A DNA stretch of 64,000 bases, taken from assembly GCA_038025085.1 (NCBI GenBank), contig CM076152.1, positions 29,949,501 to 30,013,500 of the forward strand, written 5' to 3'. A model generated the notes under the pieces. It had not been told where the DNA came from and did no database searches. It saw only the letters and a program-made list of their open reading frames with translations. How positions within the stretch are numbered: the stretch's first letter is position 1; every line of letters starts with the position of its first letter. Below are positions 11,448-20,769 of this stretch, piece after piece. A program made the translations under genes and the position numbers. This DNA is from Tetragonia tetragonoides. Its lineage: Eukaryota > Streptophyta > Magnoliopsida > Caryophyllales > Aizoaceae.

Positions 11448-11516
11448 CCTCAAAGGGTAGTTGAGTAGGTTGTGAAGTTGAATTTTATGGCAAAGATCAT
11501 GGGTTCAATTTCTACT
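11448..11516 (+). mobile_element. Degenerate tRNA-like SINE head
   Basis: TAGTTGAGTAGG resembles an A box, and GGGTTCAATTTCT about 40 bases later resembles a B box. The segment runs directly into the repeat-built element starting at 11517. It is short and without visible ends, so it may be only a remnant. Confidence 0.35.
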
Positions 11517-11905
11517 AAGGCTTTGTTCTCGTCAACGGAATGATGCGGGACGGTGAGGAACGAAACGGAATGGAACGGAAATTGCAGTGCGGTGTGAAAC
11601 GGAACGGAAATTGCAGCCAGGACGGAATGGAATAATAAATATAACTTGTGTGGTACGGAGCGGAGCGGAAATTACGGTGCGGTGCAGAACGGAACGGAAA
11701 TTGCAACGCGGTGCAGAACGGAACGGAATGCAGCATAGAATATAGAAACGATGAAAAGAATAGCCTTGTTCTCTTCAACGGAATGGTGCGGGACGGAACG
11801 AAACGGATTGGAACGGAGCAGAACGACGCGACACCGATAATTCAAAAAAATGTGAAACAAAATGAAGTACAGAATAAGGAACGTAACGGCGTGGAATGCA
11901 ACATG
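11517..11905. repeat. CGGAA-rich element with two partial tandem copies
   Basis: The region is built from overlapping GGAACGGAA units. A 50-60 bp start block (TTGTTCTC, then TCAACGGAATG, GCGGGACGG) occurs at about 11522 and again at about 11765 in the same orientation. It opens with AAGGCTTTGTTCTC, resembling the AAGGCTC start of the MITE at 13431. Long open frames here on both strands come only from the repeat. It is probably a MITE derivative, but the right terminus is not visible. Confidence 0.5.
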
Positions 11906-12212
11906 GGAAACGACGAAAAAAAATGTGTATGTAGTTTGCAGGCTACTGTATAAACTCAAAGTTTATCCAATGCACACTCAAATAACAGTGATTGCGGGTT
12001 TCTCGTATCAAAAAAAAAATCCATAATTTCACTTGAAACAGTGGCCAATTCACTAGATAGCTAATTACATGAGTAATTGATGCTATACCTACCTTAGATG
12101 CCCTTAACATTAGCAACTACTACTATTATTCCTAATTTACAAATATATGTATGGATCACGGACGATACCCTAATACTTGCACTTGGAACCACAAGGTAAG
12201 GTTGATCAACCT

Positions 12213-12598
12213 TTAACAGCTGCCGCCACCACCACCACCACAGCCACCTCCCCCGCCACAACCACCACCACCACAGCCACCTCCTCCACCGCCACATCCG
12301 CCACCACCTCCACCATTGCCACAGTTGGCCCCACCATAGATAACAACACCTGTAGCACCTAAACCTCCACCACCGCACCCAGCAGTCCCACCTGGCGCCC
12401 ATCGTCCATCAGTACTTCTTCGCTTCTTTGCACTACTGTTGTTGTCTCCACAGCCAAACACAACCATGATCATGATCAAGAGAGAGAAAACAATGACAAA
12501 AATGTACAACACTCCCCATAAGACTTAAAGATTGCTAGATTATCCACAACTTCATGTGCATTCCTAAGCCTAGAACCCAAAAAATAATCTCTGGCCAT
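12213..12598 (-). pseudogene. Gly/Cys-rich membrane-anchored small protein, copy 2 (frameshifted)
   Basis: The minus strand starts ATG GCC AGA (12598) and reads SRLRNAHEVVDN, matching copy 1 at residues 8-19. Between about 12510 and 12530 the copy has two bases more than copy 1, so the frame from the conserved ATG stops in the hydrophobic segment. The other frame continues as FVIVFSLLIMIMVVFGCGD and a Gly/Cys tail ending ...GGGGSC (stop at 12213). Translation could only proceed from a GTG at 12512 or the internal ATG in IMIMVV, which would lose the N-terminal segment. A truncated LINE is inserted exactly at the start codon. The 3' flank is shared with copy 1. It is probably a pseudogene, though the tail frame has stayed open. 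Confidence 0.65.
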
Positions 12599-12607
12599 TG
12601 TTACTTT
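12592..12607. repeat. Target-site duplication, left copy (TGGCCATTGTTACTTT)
   Basis: The 16-base sequence is repeated exactly at 13166-13181, flanking the LINE fragment. It contains the reversed start codon of Gly/Cys-rich copy 2. Confidence 0.85.
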
Positions 12608-13165
12608 TTTTCTTCCAAATATTGCTTTTTATTATTGAAGTAGGAAGACATTATATTTATAAACAGTACAACAACTCTCCAAGCCCTATTCTAATAATAC
12701 TAATTTCCTAATTAAATAAGATCTCTATAATATCTTAACTATCTAATATCTTAATCATATAATTTAATATTTCTTTCGTTCCTAAATAGATGGAAAAAAT
12801 ATATTTTCATAAATATCTTTATCTCTAACATTTTTTGAACCAAACGAAAATATATTATATATATATTTTTTGAAACTATTATACAACAAAATTACACGGG
12901 AATTATATAGCTACAAGGCGACTATAATAGGTCCTAATTATATCTGCAAAAAGATAACAACCTAAAAAGAGAAGCGGGGTATAAACAAAGAGGTAGTCTT
13001 TTCAAGTTCCCGTGTGTGGTGTGCTAGTCTATCTACCGCTTGATTAACTTCACGGTACATATGTACAAAGATTAGAAACCACTGGCGATTCAAAAAGTGC
13101 TTGCAATCAATGATTAAACCATAGTTATGAACTGGATAATGACATTTGCCAAGTATCATATTAAT
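12608..13165 (-). mobile_element. Severely 5'-truncated LINE insertion (RNase H end only)
   Basis: The insert starts on its left with a T-run (the A tail of a minus-strand element) and is bounded by the exact 16-bp repeat. On the minus strand 13159-12962 encodes the end of a LINE RNase H (LIIDCKHFLNRQWFLIFVH, then REVNQAVDRLAHHTRE). The remaining 350 bp is 3' UTR. It landed immediately upstream of the ATG of the Gly/Cys-rich copy 2 gene, so it now separates that frame from its old promoter. Confidence 0.85.
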
Positions 13166-13181
13166 TGGCCATTGTTACTTT
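13166..13181. repeat. Target-site duplication, right copy
   Basis: Exact direct repeat of 12592-12607. The sequence beyond it (13182 onward, with TATATATAC near 13222) would be the original upstream region of Gly/Cys-rich copy 2. Confidence 0.85.
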
Positions 13182-13430
13182 ACTTTAGTACAGTATCATC
13201 TATCTTAGTAGTACCTTGCATATATATACAAAGAATATATATATGCTGGTCCTTCTACCAACGCTACATTTAATTATTTCCATGTATACAAAGTATACAA
13301 TGATGTAATCAATAAATTACCAAGTAAAGCTCAAGCTAATATGCAATTGCCAAAGTTCACACTTCACAAATTTTTGCCTACTCTCATGATTATGAAGAAC
13401 CTTAATCTTATTCTAGGGTGACATTATTAA

Positions 13431-13741
13431 GGCTCCGTTTGATTCACCTGAATAAAATTGATCTGAACTGAACTGATCTGAACTGAAACTGAACTGAACT
13501 TAATTGATTTTTTGAACTTGACCGTTAACCATTTAAAATTCGTCCAAACATAGTCAATATTGGACTCATTTAAAAGTATGTTTTGAGATCTTTCCGATGA
13601 CATAATTTTTATCATGAAATTATTTTGCAATGAAAAGTTATATGAGTAATAAAGTTACACATGAGCTGAACTGAACTGAACTGGACTGGACTGAACTGAC
13701 CTGAATTTAAGTAAAATTAAGGTGAATCAAACAGAGCCTTA
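13431..13741. mobile_element. MITE with terminal inverted repeats and GAACTGAACTG arms
   Basis: The left end AAGGCTCCGTTTGATTCACC is the reverse complement, with one mismatch, of the right end GGTGAATCAAACAGAGCCTT. Just inside each end lies a run of CTGAACTGAACTG-type units. The middle is unique and AT-rich. There is no coding capacity. The flanks both contain TTA, which could be a 3-bp target duplication. Superfamily is not settled. Confidence 0.8.
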
Positions 13742-13744
13742 CGT

Positions 13745-14010
13745 GTGCAAGTGGGGGAGGGGGAAGGAGAGAGAGTGGTGAGGAAGGAGAGGGAAAGAAA
13801 GAGGAAGGAGAGGGAAAGAAAGAGGAAGGAGAGAAAGAGTAGGGAGGTTCCAACTCTTTCATCGCTTAAGCAAGGTCGAGGGTTCGAATCCTTGTGAATG
13901 GAAAAACTATTGAGTGGGAGCACTTTACCCCTTTGTGGGCCAACCCGGTGCAAACATGATTAGCTTGGCCCAAAGGGCTTAGGTGAACATGTGGTTAAAC
14001 CAAAAAACTC
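13745..14010 (+). mobile_element. SINE preceded by a purine-rich minisatellite
   Basis: 13745-13845 is almost pure A/G with a unit near GGAAGGAGAGGGAAAGAAAG repeated. It is followed by a B box (GGTTCGAATCC at about 13879) about 35 bases after an A-box-like segment. A SINE body follows (GAGCACTTTACCCC, GGGCCAACCCGG, TTGGCCCAAAGGGC) and ends near 14010. The internal Pol III promoter layout is the main evidence. Confidence 0.6.
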
Positions 14011-15166
14011 TTAAGATCATGATTTAACCATTGCTCACACTTGGCCAATTTGATCAGATTAGGAAAGTCTAAAACATATCAAGGATTCTTTCTAACATAT
14101 CAGCAAATGTGATGTAAAAATTGTCCACTATTTTTTTTTTCATTTTGAAATACTCTTAAAAGAGGAAAAATCAGTAGACTAAAACGAATAATTTGTTTGA
14201 TGGCCACCATTAGTTATCCAATCCACTATCAGATTAGCTCAGAAAAAATATCTCATGACGAAAGTAAATGCATTTTATTTTTTTTATTATCATAAAAAAT
14301 CGAATCGAGTATTTCTCAAGTAAATATCTTTCTTTTTTGGTAGTACTATCTCTAAGACGTTGCTTATGACAAGCACTTGCACTAAAAAACTCAGCTATAG
14401 AATTAAAAACCCAATCTTAAAATTAGATCTCCATTTTACAAAAGAAAAGACTTCTTGACAATATCAGACATATCCCCATTTATTTTCCCATTGTGGAGCC
14501 AATCAATGACATGGCTTAGTTGGGAGCTCAACATTAAGCCAGTTTCTATTGCCTTGGCAATTTTCCAGGCATGGGCGTCGGCGAGGTTACTCCCTAGTAT
14601 CAAACATTTGCTCCCAATCCCAAGAGTATGAGCTCTAAAGCAATGGGTCTTATATGAGGTCACCTCTATAGCAAGTTTGACATCAACATAACATCAGACT
14701 AGACTTTTTGACGTTGAGGCGGCCTCATACAAGAACTTGCGTCTAGCAATTCGTCAATAATTCAGAAACTTTCCTCTAGTTCAGTCTAAAGGGAACCAAA
14801 GTGATGCCCAACACTCTAATAGTAAAAGAATAAAGCCAACCCGACATTATCAATTAACATTGTCTAATTATTAACTGAACGCACAAAACTTCGTTTAAAT
14901 AAGATAGATGACCAAATTAACAAACCATATGCCCAGGCGTCATCAGGAAAAAAAGGCAATTGACAATCAAACGCACTCCTGTAAATCCTCAACACATGAT
15001 AGCAGGGATTTAAATCTTAGTCATTACAACGTATAACGAAAATAACGTCTGGGAAGGATAGATAACAAAGATAAATCATAGCGATGTCTTCAACTGCTTA
15101 TTTATCTACAGAAACATAAGAGGGTGAAAACTGCAAAGCCTGAACCAAAACTCAATCACTGATAGC
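14011..15166. other. Spacer and 3' flank of the downstream gene
   Basis: No gene is supported. A 75-codon minus-strand frame at 14436-14663 has faint RNase H-like texture (AHAWKIAKAIETGLML) but no motif that can be trusted. 15000-15166 is presumably 3' UTR of the gene ending at 15167. Confidence 0.4.
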
Positions 15167-16063
15167 TTAAGAAGCTTCGGCATATGCAAAGTGGATGGTA
15201 CTCTTGGCCTTTCCCTGAAAGCTACTCCCACAGTTGGATTCACGGCTGCCAATTTCATGATCATCGTCAAAATCCAAAAGATCCAGAGAGGATTTATAAT
15301 TGTTTGATGAGATTACCCTGTCGGTGTCTGCAAAAGAATTTAAACAACGATCAGACTTCCCACCAACCTTTCGATAATGCTTCTTGTCCTTCGGGCCACT
15401 TCCTCCACCACGCATGGTCTTGCCCTTCTGCTTTCCTTTGCCATATTTCTTGTTGCTCTTGGTATACTGTTGCTGAGTCTTCTTCTTCGGGTAGTGAGAC
15501 AAAGATGTTGGAGGTGGATCATACACATCGGGGGCCCAAGACACGCTCAGCTTCTTTGGAGGCAGCCCCTCCTTCTCACGGCTACCCTTCATCGCAGAGA
15601 CCAGGTTAGCAGCAGTTGGCAAGGAGAATGACCGTGTAAACGGATTGTTTTCCGACTGGATATCAGAAGTCTTTTCTACACCCGGACTAACAGGAAAAGT
15701 AGAACACTTCTGCAAACACTTGCTAGACGTTTCCTTAGAGCTGTCCAAATTTAAGTTTTCATCCTCCAGACCACTGCTACCATCGTCATCAGAAGAACGA
15801 TTGTTACCAGTTCCACAGTCCTCAAAATGACCTATGCTTTCGTCCTCCAGACTACTGGTAGCATCCTCGTCAGAAGAAAGATTGCCAACAGTTTTCTCAT
15901 CTTTCATTTGCAGTGTATCATGAAGTCTATTTCCAAGTTCATATACTGATTCCACTCCAGAGGCACTACAGGTACGCTGCTCTTTTGTGGGAGATGGCTG
16001 TTCTAGATTGTTGCTACCATTACCATTTTCCAAAACTGACATACTCGCGTGCAAGTTGTCCAT
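15167..16063 (-). CDS. Conserved plant nuclear-type protein with a SVSWAPDVYDPPPTS motif
   Basis: A 298-residue frame from the ATG at 16063 (MDNLHASMSV). The first half is acidic and Ser-rich with two near-repeats of SSDEDATSSLEDES type (about residues 65-105). A conserved-looking core follows at about 145-195 (FTRSFSLPTAANLVSAMKGS, then LSVSWAPDVYDPPPTSLSHY), then a strongly basic Lys/Gly stretch (KSNKKYGKGKQKGKTMRGGG) that looks like a nuclear or nucleolar signal. The C-terminal segment is SIHFAYAEAS. I recall the SVSWAPDVYDPPPTS motif from uncharacterised plant proteins but cannot give a function. No intron interrupts the CDS. A donor consensus near 16335 suggests a spliced 5' UTR. The alternative upstream in-frame start would not be an ATG. 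Confidence 0.75.
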   Translation of the reverse strand: MDNLHASMSVLENGNGSNNLEQPSPTKEQRTCSASGVESVYELGNRLHDTLQMKDEKTVGNLSSDEDATSSLEDESIGHFEDCGTGNNRSSDDDGSSGLEDENLNLDSSKETSSKCLQKCSTFPVSPGVEKTSDIQSENNPFTRSFSLPTAANLVSAMKGSREKEGLPPKKLSVSWAPDVYDPPPTSLSHYPKKKTQQQYTKSNKKYGKGKQKGKTMRGGGSGPKDKKHYRKVGGKSDRCLNSFADTDRVISSNNYKSSLDLLDFDDDHEIGSRESNCGSSFQGKAKSTIHFAYAEAS

Positions 16064-16899
16064 TAAAATAAGGGGCAAATCAGCACAGATTTCAATTTCT
16101 TGAGGTAAACAAGATCACAGAGTTGCCGAAATAGAAGTCGACAAATTGCTTGAAGCCTATTGATGATGAGATTAACTACCAACAATGTCAAATCAGTCAA
16201 TCCCCAATATCTCTCTCCAAGACGTGATCAAAAATGAAGGAAAATCCAGAATCCGACAGAAAGGAGTTAAATATATAGAGTGAGGTAAAAAACAGAGAAA
16301 CCTAATGTTAACTAAGATTACCACGCCGCTCACTTTTTTCAAGTTGTTTACGACGATGAGGACATAAGGAACTATGCAAAGAGGTGGAAAATTGAAGTGA
16401 AGGACCAAGAGGAAGTTTTGTGGGCACCGAACACATTGTGCTCCGATGCTCTCCCACACCCCCAGAAAGGATCCCTTGAACGCAACAAACCCCAAAATGA
16501 ACAACAAACGATTTCTTTCAGTGAGTAAATTGAGCGATTGAAGAGAGAGTAACGCAACCCAATTGTATCACACTAAACAGAGAGGTCCAGTCATTCGCTC
16601 ATTGTTGGGCCTAGATTCTATGAGATACCAATTGATGGTAAAACTTTGTGAAATTCCCAAGGTACTCAACCACTCATGCTCTGTTCAAAGGTAGCATATT
16701 CTTGCTCTGCTTGAGATTTGGTGGCAAATTACACTTTAAATCTGCCAAGAATAACAAGTTGATATGAGAATTTCAGGATAAGTAGTGCCCAAGTCTCTGA
16801 GTATGATGAGCTGCAAAGGTTTATAAGAAAACGCAACTTCAAGCACTGAGCATATCATACATCTAACAAAAAGCTTGCAAGAAACCAGTAAACTCAAAA
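16064..16899 (-). other. 5' UTR, intron and probable promoter of the nuclear protein gene
   Basis: On the minus strand a leader that could begin near 16560 reads down to AAAAA|GTGAGC at about 16337, a good donor. CTCAAG near 16107 is a possible acceptor, giving an intron of about 230 bp before the ATG at 16063. All of this is inferred from splice consensus. 16600-16899 shows nothing else. Confidence 0.4.
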
Positions 16900-17219
16900 C
16901 TAGAAAAATGAGAATAATACAGGGAGCCTAGAAATCAAGCTCCCCCAGTGTGAAGAAACTCATCTTGCCTATTCTCTACAAATCCACTCATTCAAGAAGT
17001 CCCTTAAGCTGACTCACATCGAATACATTGAACTAGAGATCTCCTACACTAAATTTATTTGGTGAATATAATAGGTATCCAGGCTCTAGAAAAATGAGAA
17101 TAATACAGGGAGCCTAGAAATCAAGCTCCCCCAGTGTGAAGAAACTCATCTTGCCTATTCTCTAGAAATCCCCTCATTCAAGAAGCCCCTTAAGCTGACT
17201 CACACCGAATACATTGAAC
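16900..17219. repeat. Direct duplication of about 134 bp
   Basis: 16900-17033 and 17086-17219 are nearly identical. Both start CTAGAAAAATGAGAATAATA, and both contain AAGCTCCCCCAGTGTGAAG and end CGAATACATTGAACT. About 52 unique bases lie between them. Only a few substitutions separate the copies, so the duplication is recent. There is no coding content. Confidence 0.9.
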
Positions 17220-18197
17220 TCAGTGGCGGACCCAGAAAAATAAGATTATGGGTGCAAAGAAAAAGGGGAATTTTTATTTACAAAATTAGGGGGGTCAATT
17301 TCACCCACAACTACAAATACCTTGATTTTTTTAAAACTCCAAAATCATACATAAAACAAAATCAACATAACATGCCAAAAACTAACAAATTCATCAAACT
17401 CAATCAAATAATGCCCAAATCAAATCAAATTAACTAACAAACTAAATTCATTTCAATTCTCAACCCAATTCATAGCCAAATAATGCCCAAATCAAATTCA
17501 ATTCTCAAGCCAATTATCATAAACATATATAGCTACTTAAATGCTTAAATCAAAAATTAGAAAATCGGTCAACTATACTAAACATTAGCAAATTTCAGCA
17601 ACAATCATGTAGCATTTAACATAAACCATTAACCATTTTAAATTAACAAACAAAATCAGATTTCAATATTCAATAGTTAACTTACAAATCAAGAATCTCT
17701 ACAATGAATTATCAATTAAATCAACAACTTAAATTAACTAACAAATTCAGATTAACAACATTAAAAATCAATCAGTTTAAATCTAAACCCTAGTTTATAA
17801 AATCAACCATTAACATTTGAAATTTGGGGATTTACTTATTTAGGGTTTAAGAAATAGAAATAATACTTAAGCAACAGGCGAAATCGCCTGAAACTACCTG
17901 GCCACCGCCTGAATCGGCAAAATCTGATGCCGGAGGAGATGGGTGACCGCCGACCGTGACCTGGGCTGGCCGACCGCCTGTCGCCTGACCTGATCTGGGC
18001 GACCTGGGCTGAGAGGATAAGCTGGGGTGGAGTTTTTGGGTGGGTCAAGTCTGAAGGGGAGAGAGAGAGAGAGAGAGATGAAGGAGATTTGAGGTTTCTC
18101 TTTGGTTATTGGTTTGTGTCGTTTGTCGAGTGAGAGAGAGCAGTTTAGTTTAGTTTTTTTTTTTCTAATAAAACTAGTAGGGAAAATATAAGGGGGT
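17220..18197. other. Probable TE-derived segment opening with CAGTGGCGGACCC
   Basis: The segment begins with a hAT-like terminal sequence. It is A-rich with many short AACCAATTAACAAA-type runs to about 17830, then turns abruptly GC-rich (17870-18050, GACCTGGGCTGG-like units) and ends in a (GA)n tract at 18058-18076. No matching right terminus (TCCGCCACTG) was found and no gene is supported. Confidence 0.35.
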
Positions 18198-19238
18198 TGC
18201 TATACGTAAATCGCAAATTAGTAAACGTAAATCGCAAATTCCCACAATACCCCTAAATAATTTTCAGCCCTTTCTCTCTCTTCCTTCCTTTTCTCTCAAC
18301 CAATTTTCACTCCCTCAAAAACCCAGAATCATAAACTAATCCAGAGAGAGAGACCTTGGAGAGAGAAGATGCAGAGGAAGCAGGAGCCTTGCAAGGAGAG
18401 TGCACAGACATGTCATCTTGTTCTTCTTCTTTGCCGCCACCACCACCCCCCATTTTTCCCGTTTCAGAAAACCAAAACCAAATGCCTTGAATTTTATTTT
18501 TTGTTTGTGAGTTTGAAAGTTTCTTGTTTTATTTTGTTCCAGAATCTGTGGAGTTTTGTTTAGGAATTTGGTTTCTTTTATTAGGGTTTATGGTTTTGAT
18601 CCAAAAGTTACCTGCAACAGAAACTGTTTATGGTATTGGGCTTGAGTTGCGTTGATCCAATTGTTCAAATTTCTGTTTTATCTGTCCTCAAAGTGGCACG
18701 AAGGAGAGAGAAAGCGTTGCCGGGGTGGAGGTCCAACGGCAGGGGGTGGTTGTTTCGAGGCGTGGGGGTGATGACGGCGGGTGAGGGTGGCTGAGAAGGG
18801 TGGTTGCGAATGATCGGGGTTTGGATCTGAGTGTGCTCACATGCCCGATCTGGATGACCGGGGAGGGGAGGTCTGTAGGGGCGCCGCCTTGGGCTGGGGG
18901 AGATTGGTGGGGGTGGGCTGACTGTGGGGTTGGACAACGCCGGGAAGAGGCGGGGTCGCAGGGAGGTGGTCGACTAGGTTTTTTTTGTTTGATATTTAGT
19001 TTTAGTTTTCAATTTTGTTTATTTCTTTGAATCGATTATCATTTGGACTTGATCAACAGAATCACCAAAATTGATTAGAATTTAGATTCCTTATCAATGT
19101 ATAAAGAAAACATAACAATGGAGATTTCAGAGAGAAAAAAGAATAAGGAGGAATGTGGTTTGCAAATAAAAAGGGTACTTTAGTAAGTATTGTGACAAAA
19201 AGATTTGCGTTGAGTAATTTAAGATTTACGTTGTGTCA
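18198..19238. mobile_element. Non-autonomous TIR element with a GC-rich interior
   Basis: The left arm (ATACGTAAATCGCAAATTAG, then ACGTAAATCGCAAATT, CACAATACCC) matches the reversed right arm (CAACGTAAATCTTAAATTAC, then CAACGCAAATCT, CACAATAC). This gives imperfect inverted repeats of about 50 bp. The interior has a leader-like pyrimidine tract and a GC-rich block at 18690-18975, unlike the AT-rich flanks. That is what an element with captured host sequence looks like. No product is recognised. Confidence 0.6.
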
Positions 19239-19332
19239 ATTTTATTTGGTTAATTGTTTCATAAACTTAATTATCATTATTTGTGCCAGTGTAAAAGCCA
19301 TTTTCAATTAATCGTTAAAATTTTGATTAATA

Positions 19333-19601
19333 CTCCTTCCGTCTCATAATAAGTCTTTCTAAAAATTTAATTTTTTTCCTATTATAAGTCATTTTGGAGT
19401 TCCAACAAAGCATTTATTTTTGTTTGCCTATTTGACTATTGTTTCACATTACCTCATTAGTTACTCACTTTTTGGCTAAATACAAAGTCAAGGGATAAAC
19501 TAGTCAAGTTTAAATATTTTTGATAGAATTAAGACTATTTAATAACTTTCTTAATTCGTGTGCAGAAACCTTAAACGACTTATATTGTGGGTTGGAGGAA
19601 G
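19333..19601. mobile_element. Stowaway-like MITE, 269 bp
   Basis: The ends CTCCTTCCGTCTCATAATA (left) and, reversed, CTTCCTCCAACCCACAATA (right) match the Stowaway consensus. The element lies between TA dinucleotides at 19331-19332 and 19602-19603, the expected Tc1/mariner-type target duplication. Confidence 0.8.
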
Positions 19602-19980
19602 TAGCCATCTTTTGTTTTTGTTTTTCTTTTTCTTTTATCACATGCTAACTATTTTGTACGCACGCTACCATTTTCTTTATGTGCTAGTTCTATGGAAAAA
19701 GTAAAGTGCTAGCTAAATCTTAAATGGAGTAAGGATATTGTTGGATTAATAAATTTTTGTTATTTTTATGCTCATTTTTGGATCAGTATATGGATTTAAG
19801 ACATCACTGGTGTTATCAAGCACAAAATAAAAACGAAGGAGAGAGTGCTGATACATGTTTAAGCATAATAAAATCTAGATAGAGCCAGTCAATAGTTTAA
19901 GAGAGCAAAAACATTATTTTTGGAGCACAAATTCATAAGAGATACAAAATGTCAATTTTGTAAATTCTCCTGAATATTGA

Positions 19981-20164
19981 TCTTGTTTGGCAATTAGGGG
20001 ATAGCTGATAGCGGATTGCATTAGCAGATTTGACCAGAGGATTGTATTAACTGATTTGACCAGAGGATTGTATTAGCTGATTTGTAAAAATGTGTTTGGT
20101 AAATTAGCTGATGAGATTTAGCGGTTAGTTAGTTGAATATGTAAAATGACTAAAAAGGACATTA

Positions 20165-20257
<93 letters not shown>

Positions 20258-20769
20258 TTCTTCTTCTTCTTCTACTACTACTACTATTACTACTACCATT
20301 ACTATATCATTATTATTGTTATTGTTGTCCAAGTGATGAACCTTTTTTCTTCTTGATACCTCCTAAGTGCTCTGTATACATGGAGAAATTAAAGAAAAAA
20401 AGAGAAAATGGAAGGACGGGTGAAGAAAGAAGAAAAAGTTGAATAAAATAGAAGAAAGAAACCTACTGTAAAAAAAAATGGCAGATGAACAAAAAGAATT
20501 TGCAATGGGAAAGACTTTTATTTAAATAGTGGCAACCCTTGTAATTTATGCCAACCTGTGGATAATCATGTCATTTAGTTAATAAATTGCAAACCTCTAA
20601 CTTGAATCCCCTACTTTTTTAGCGGATTCGAAATTAGCGGATTCGGCTCAATCCGCTAATCGAATCCACTATTTACCAAACACCTTAAATTAGCGGATTC
20701 GCTAGTCAAATCCTCTAATTGACCCCAATCCGCTACTTTTGCCCCAATCTGCTAATTACCAAACAAGAC
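19981..20769. mobile_element. hAT-like MITE with a compound microsatellite core
   Basis: The left end TCTTGTTTGGCAATTAG and the reversed right end TCTTGTTTGGTAATTAG are inverted repeats, and the next 30-40 bases of each arm share AGCGGATT-type units in opposite orientation. A compound tract (ATT)n(ATC)n(TTC)n(TAC)n fills 20160-20300. No convincing 8-bp target duplication was found. Confidence 0.7.
20160..20330. repeat. Compound trinucleotide microsatellite
   Basis: About 21 ATT units, then about 10 ATC units, then TTC and TAC/TAT units. The long Tyr/His/Leu frame over it is an artefact of the repeat. Confidence 0.9.

Noticed and set aside
11515..11959. Three overlapping frames of 87-101 codons, two rich in Phe-Arg-Ser
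   Set aside because: They arise from the CGGAA repeat, which lacks stops in several frames.
14436..14663. 75-codon frame with a faint RNase H look
   Set aside because: No catalytic motif or clear alignment; resemblance too weak to call a LINE remnant.
20146..20442. 98-codon frame with poly-Tyr, poly-His and poly-Leu
   Set aside because: Produced by the compound trinucleotide repeat inside a MITE.
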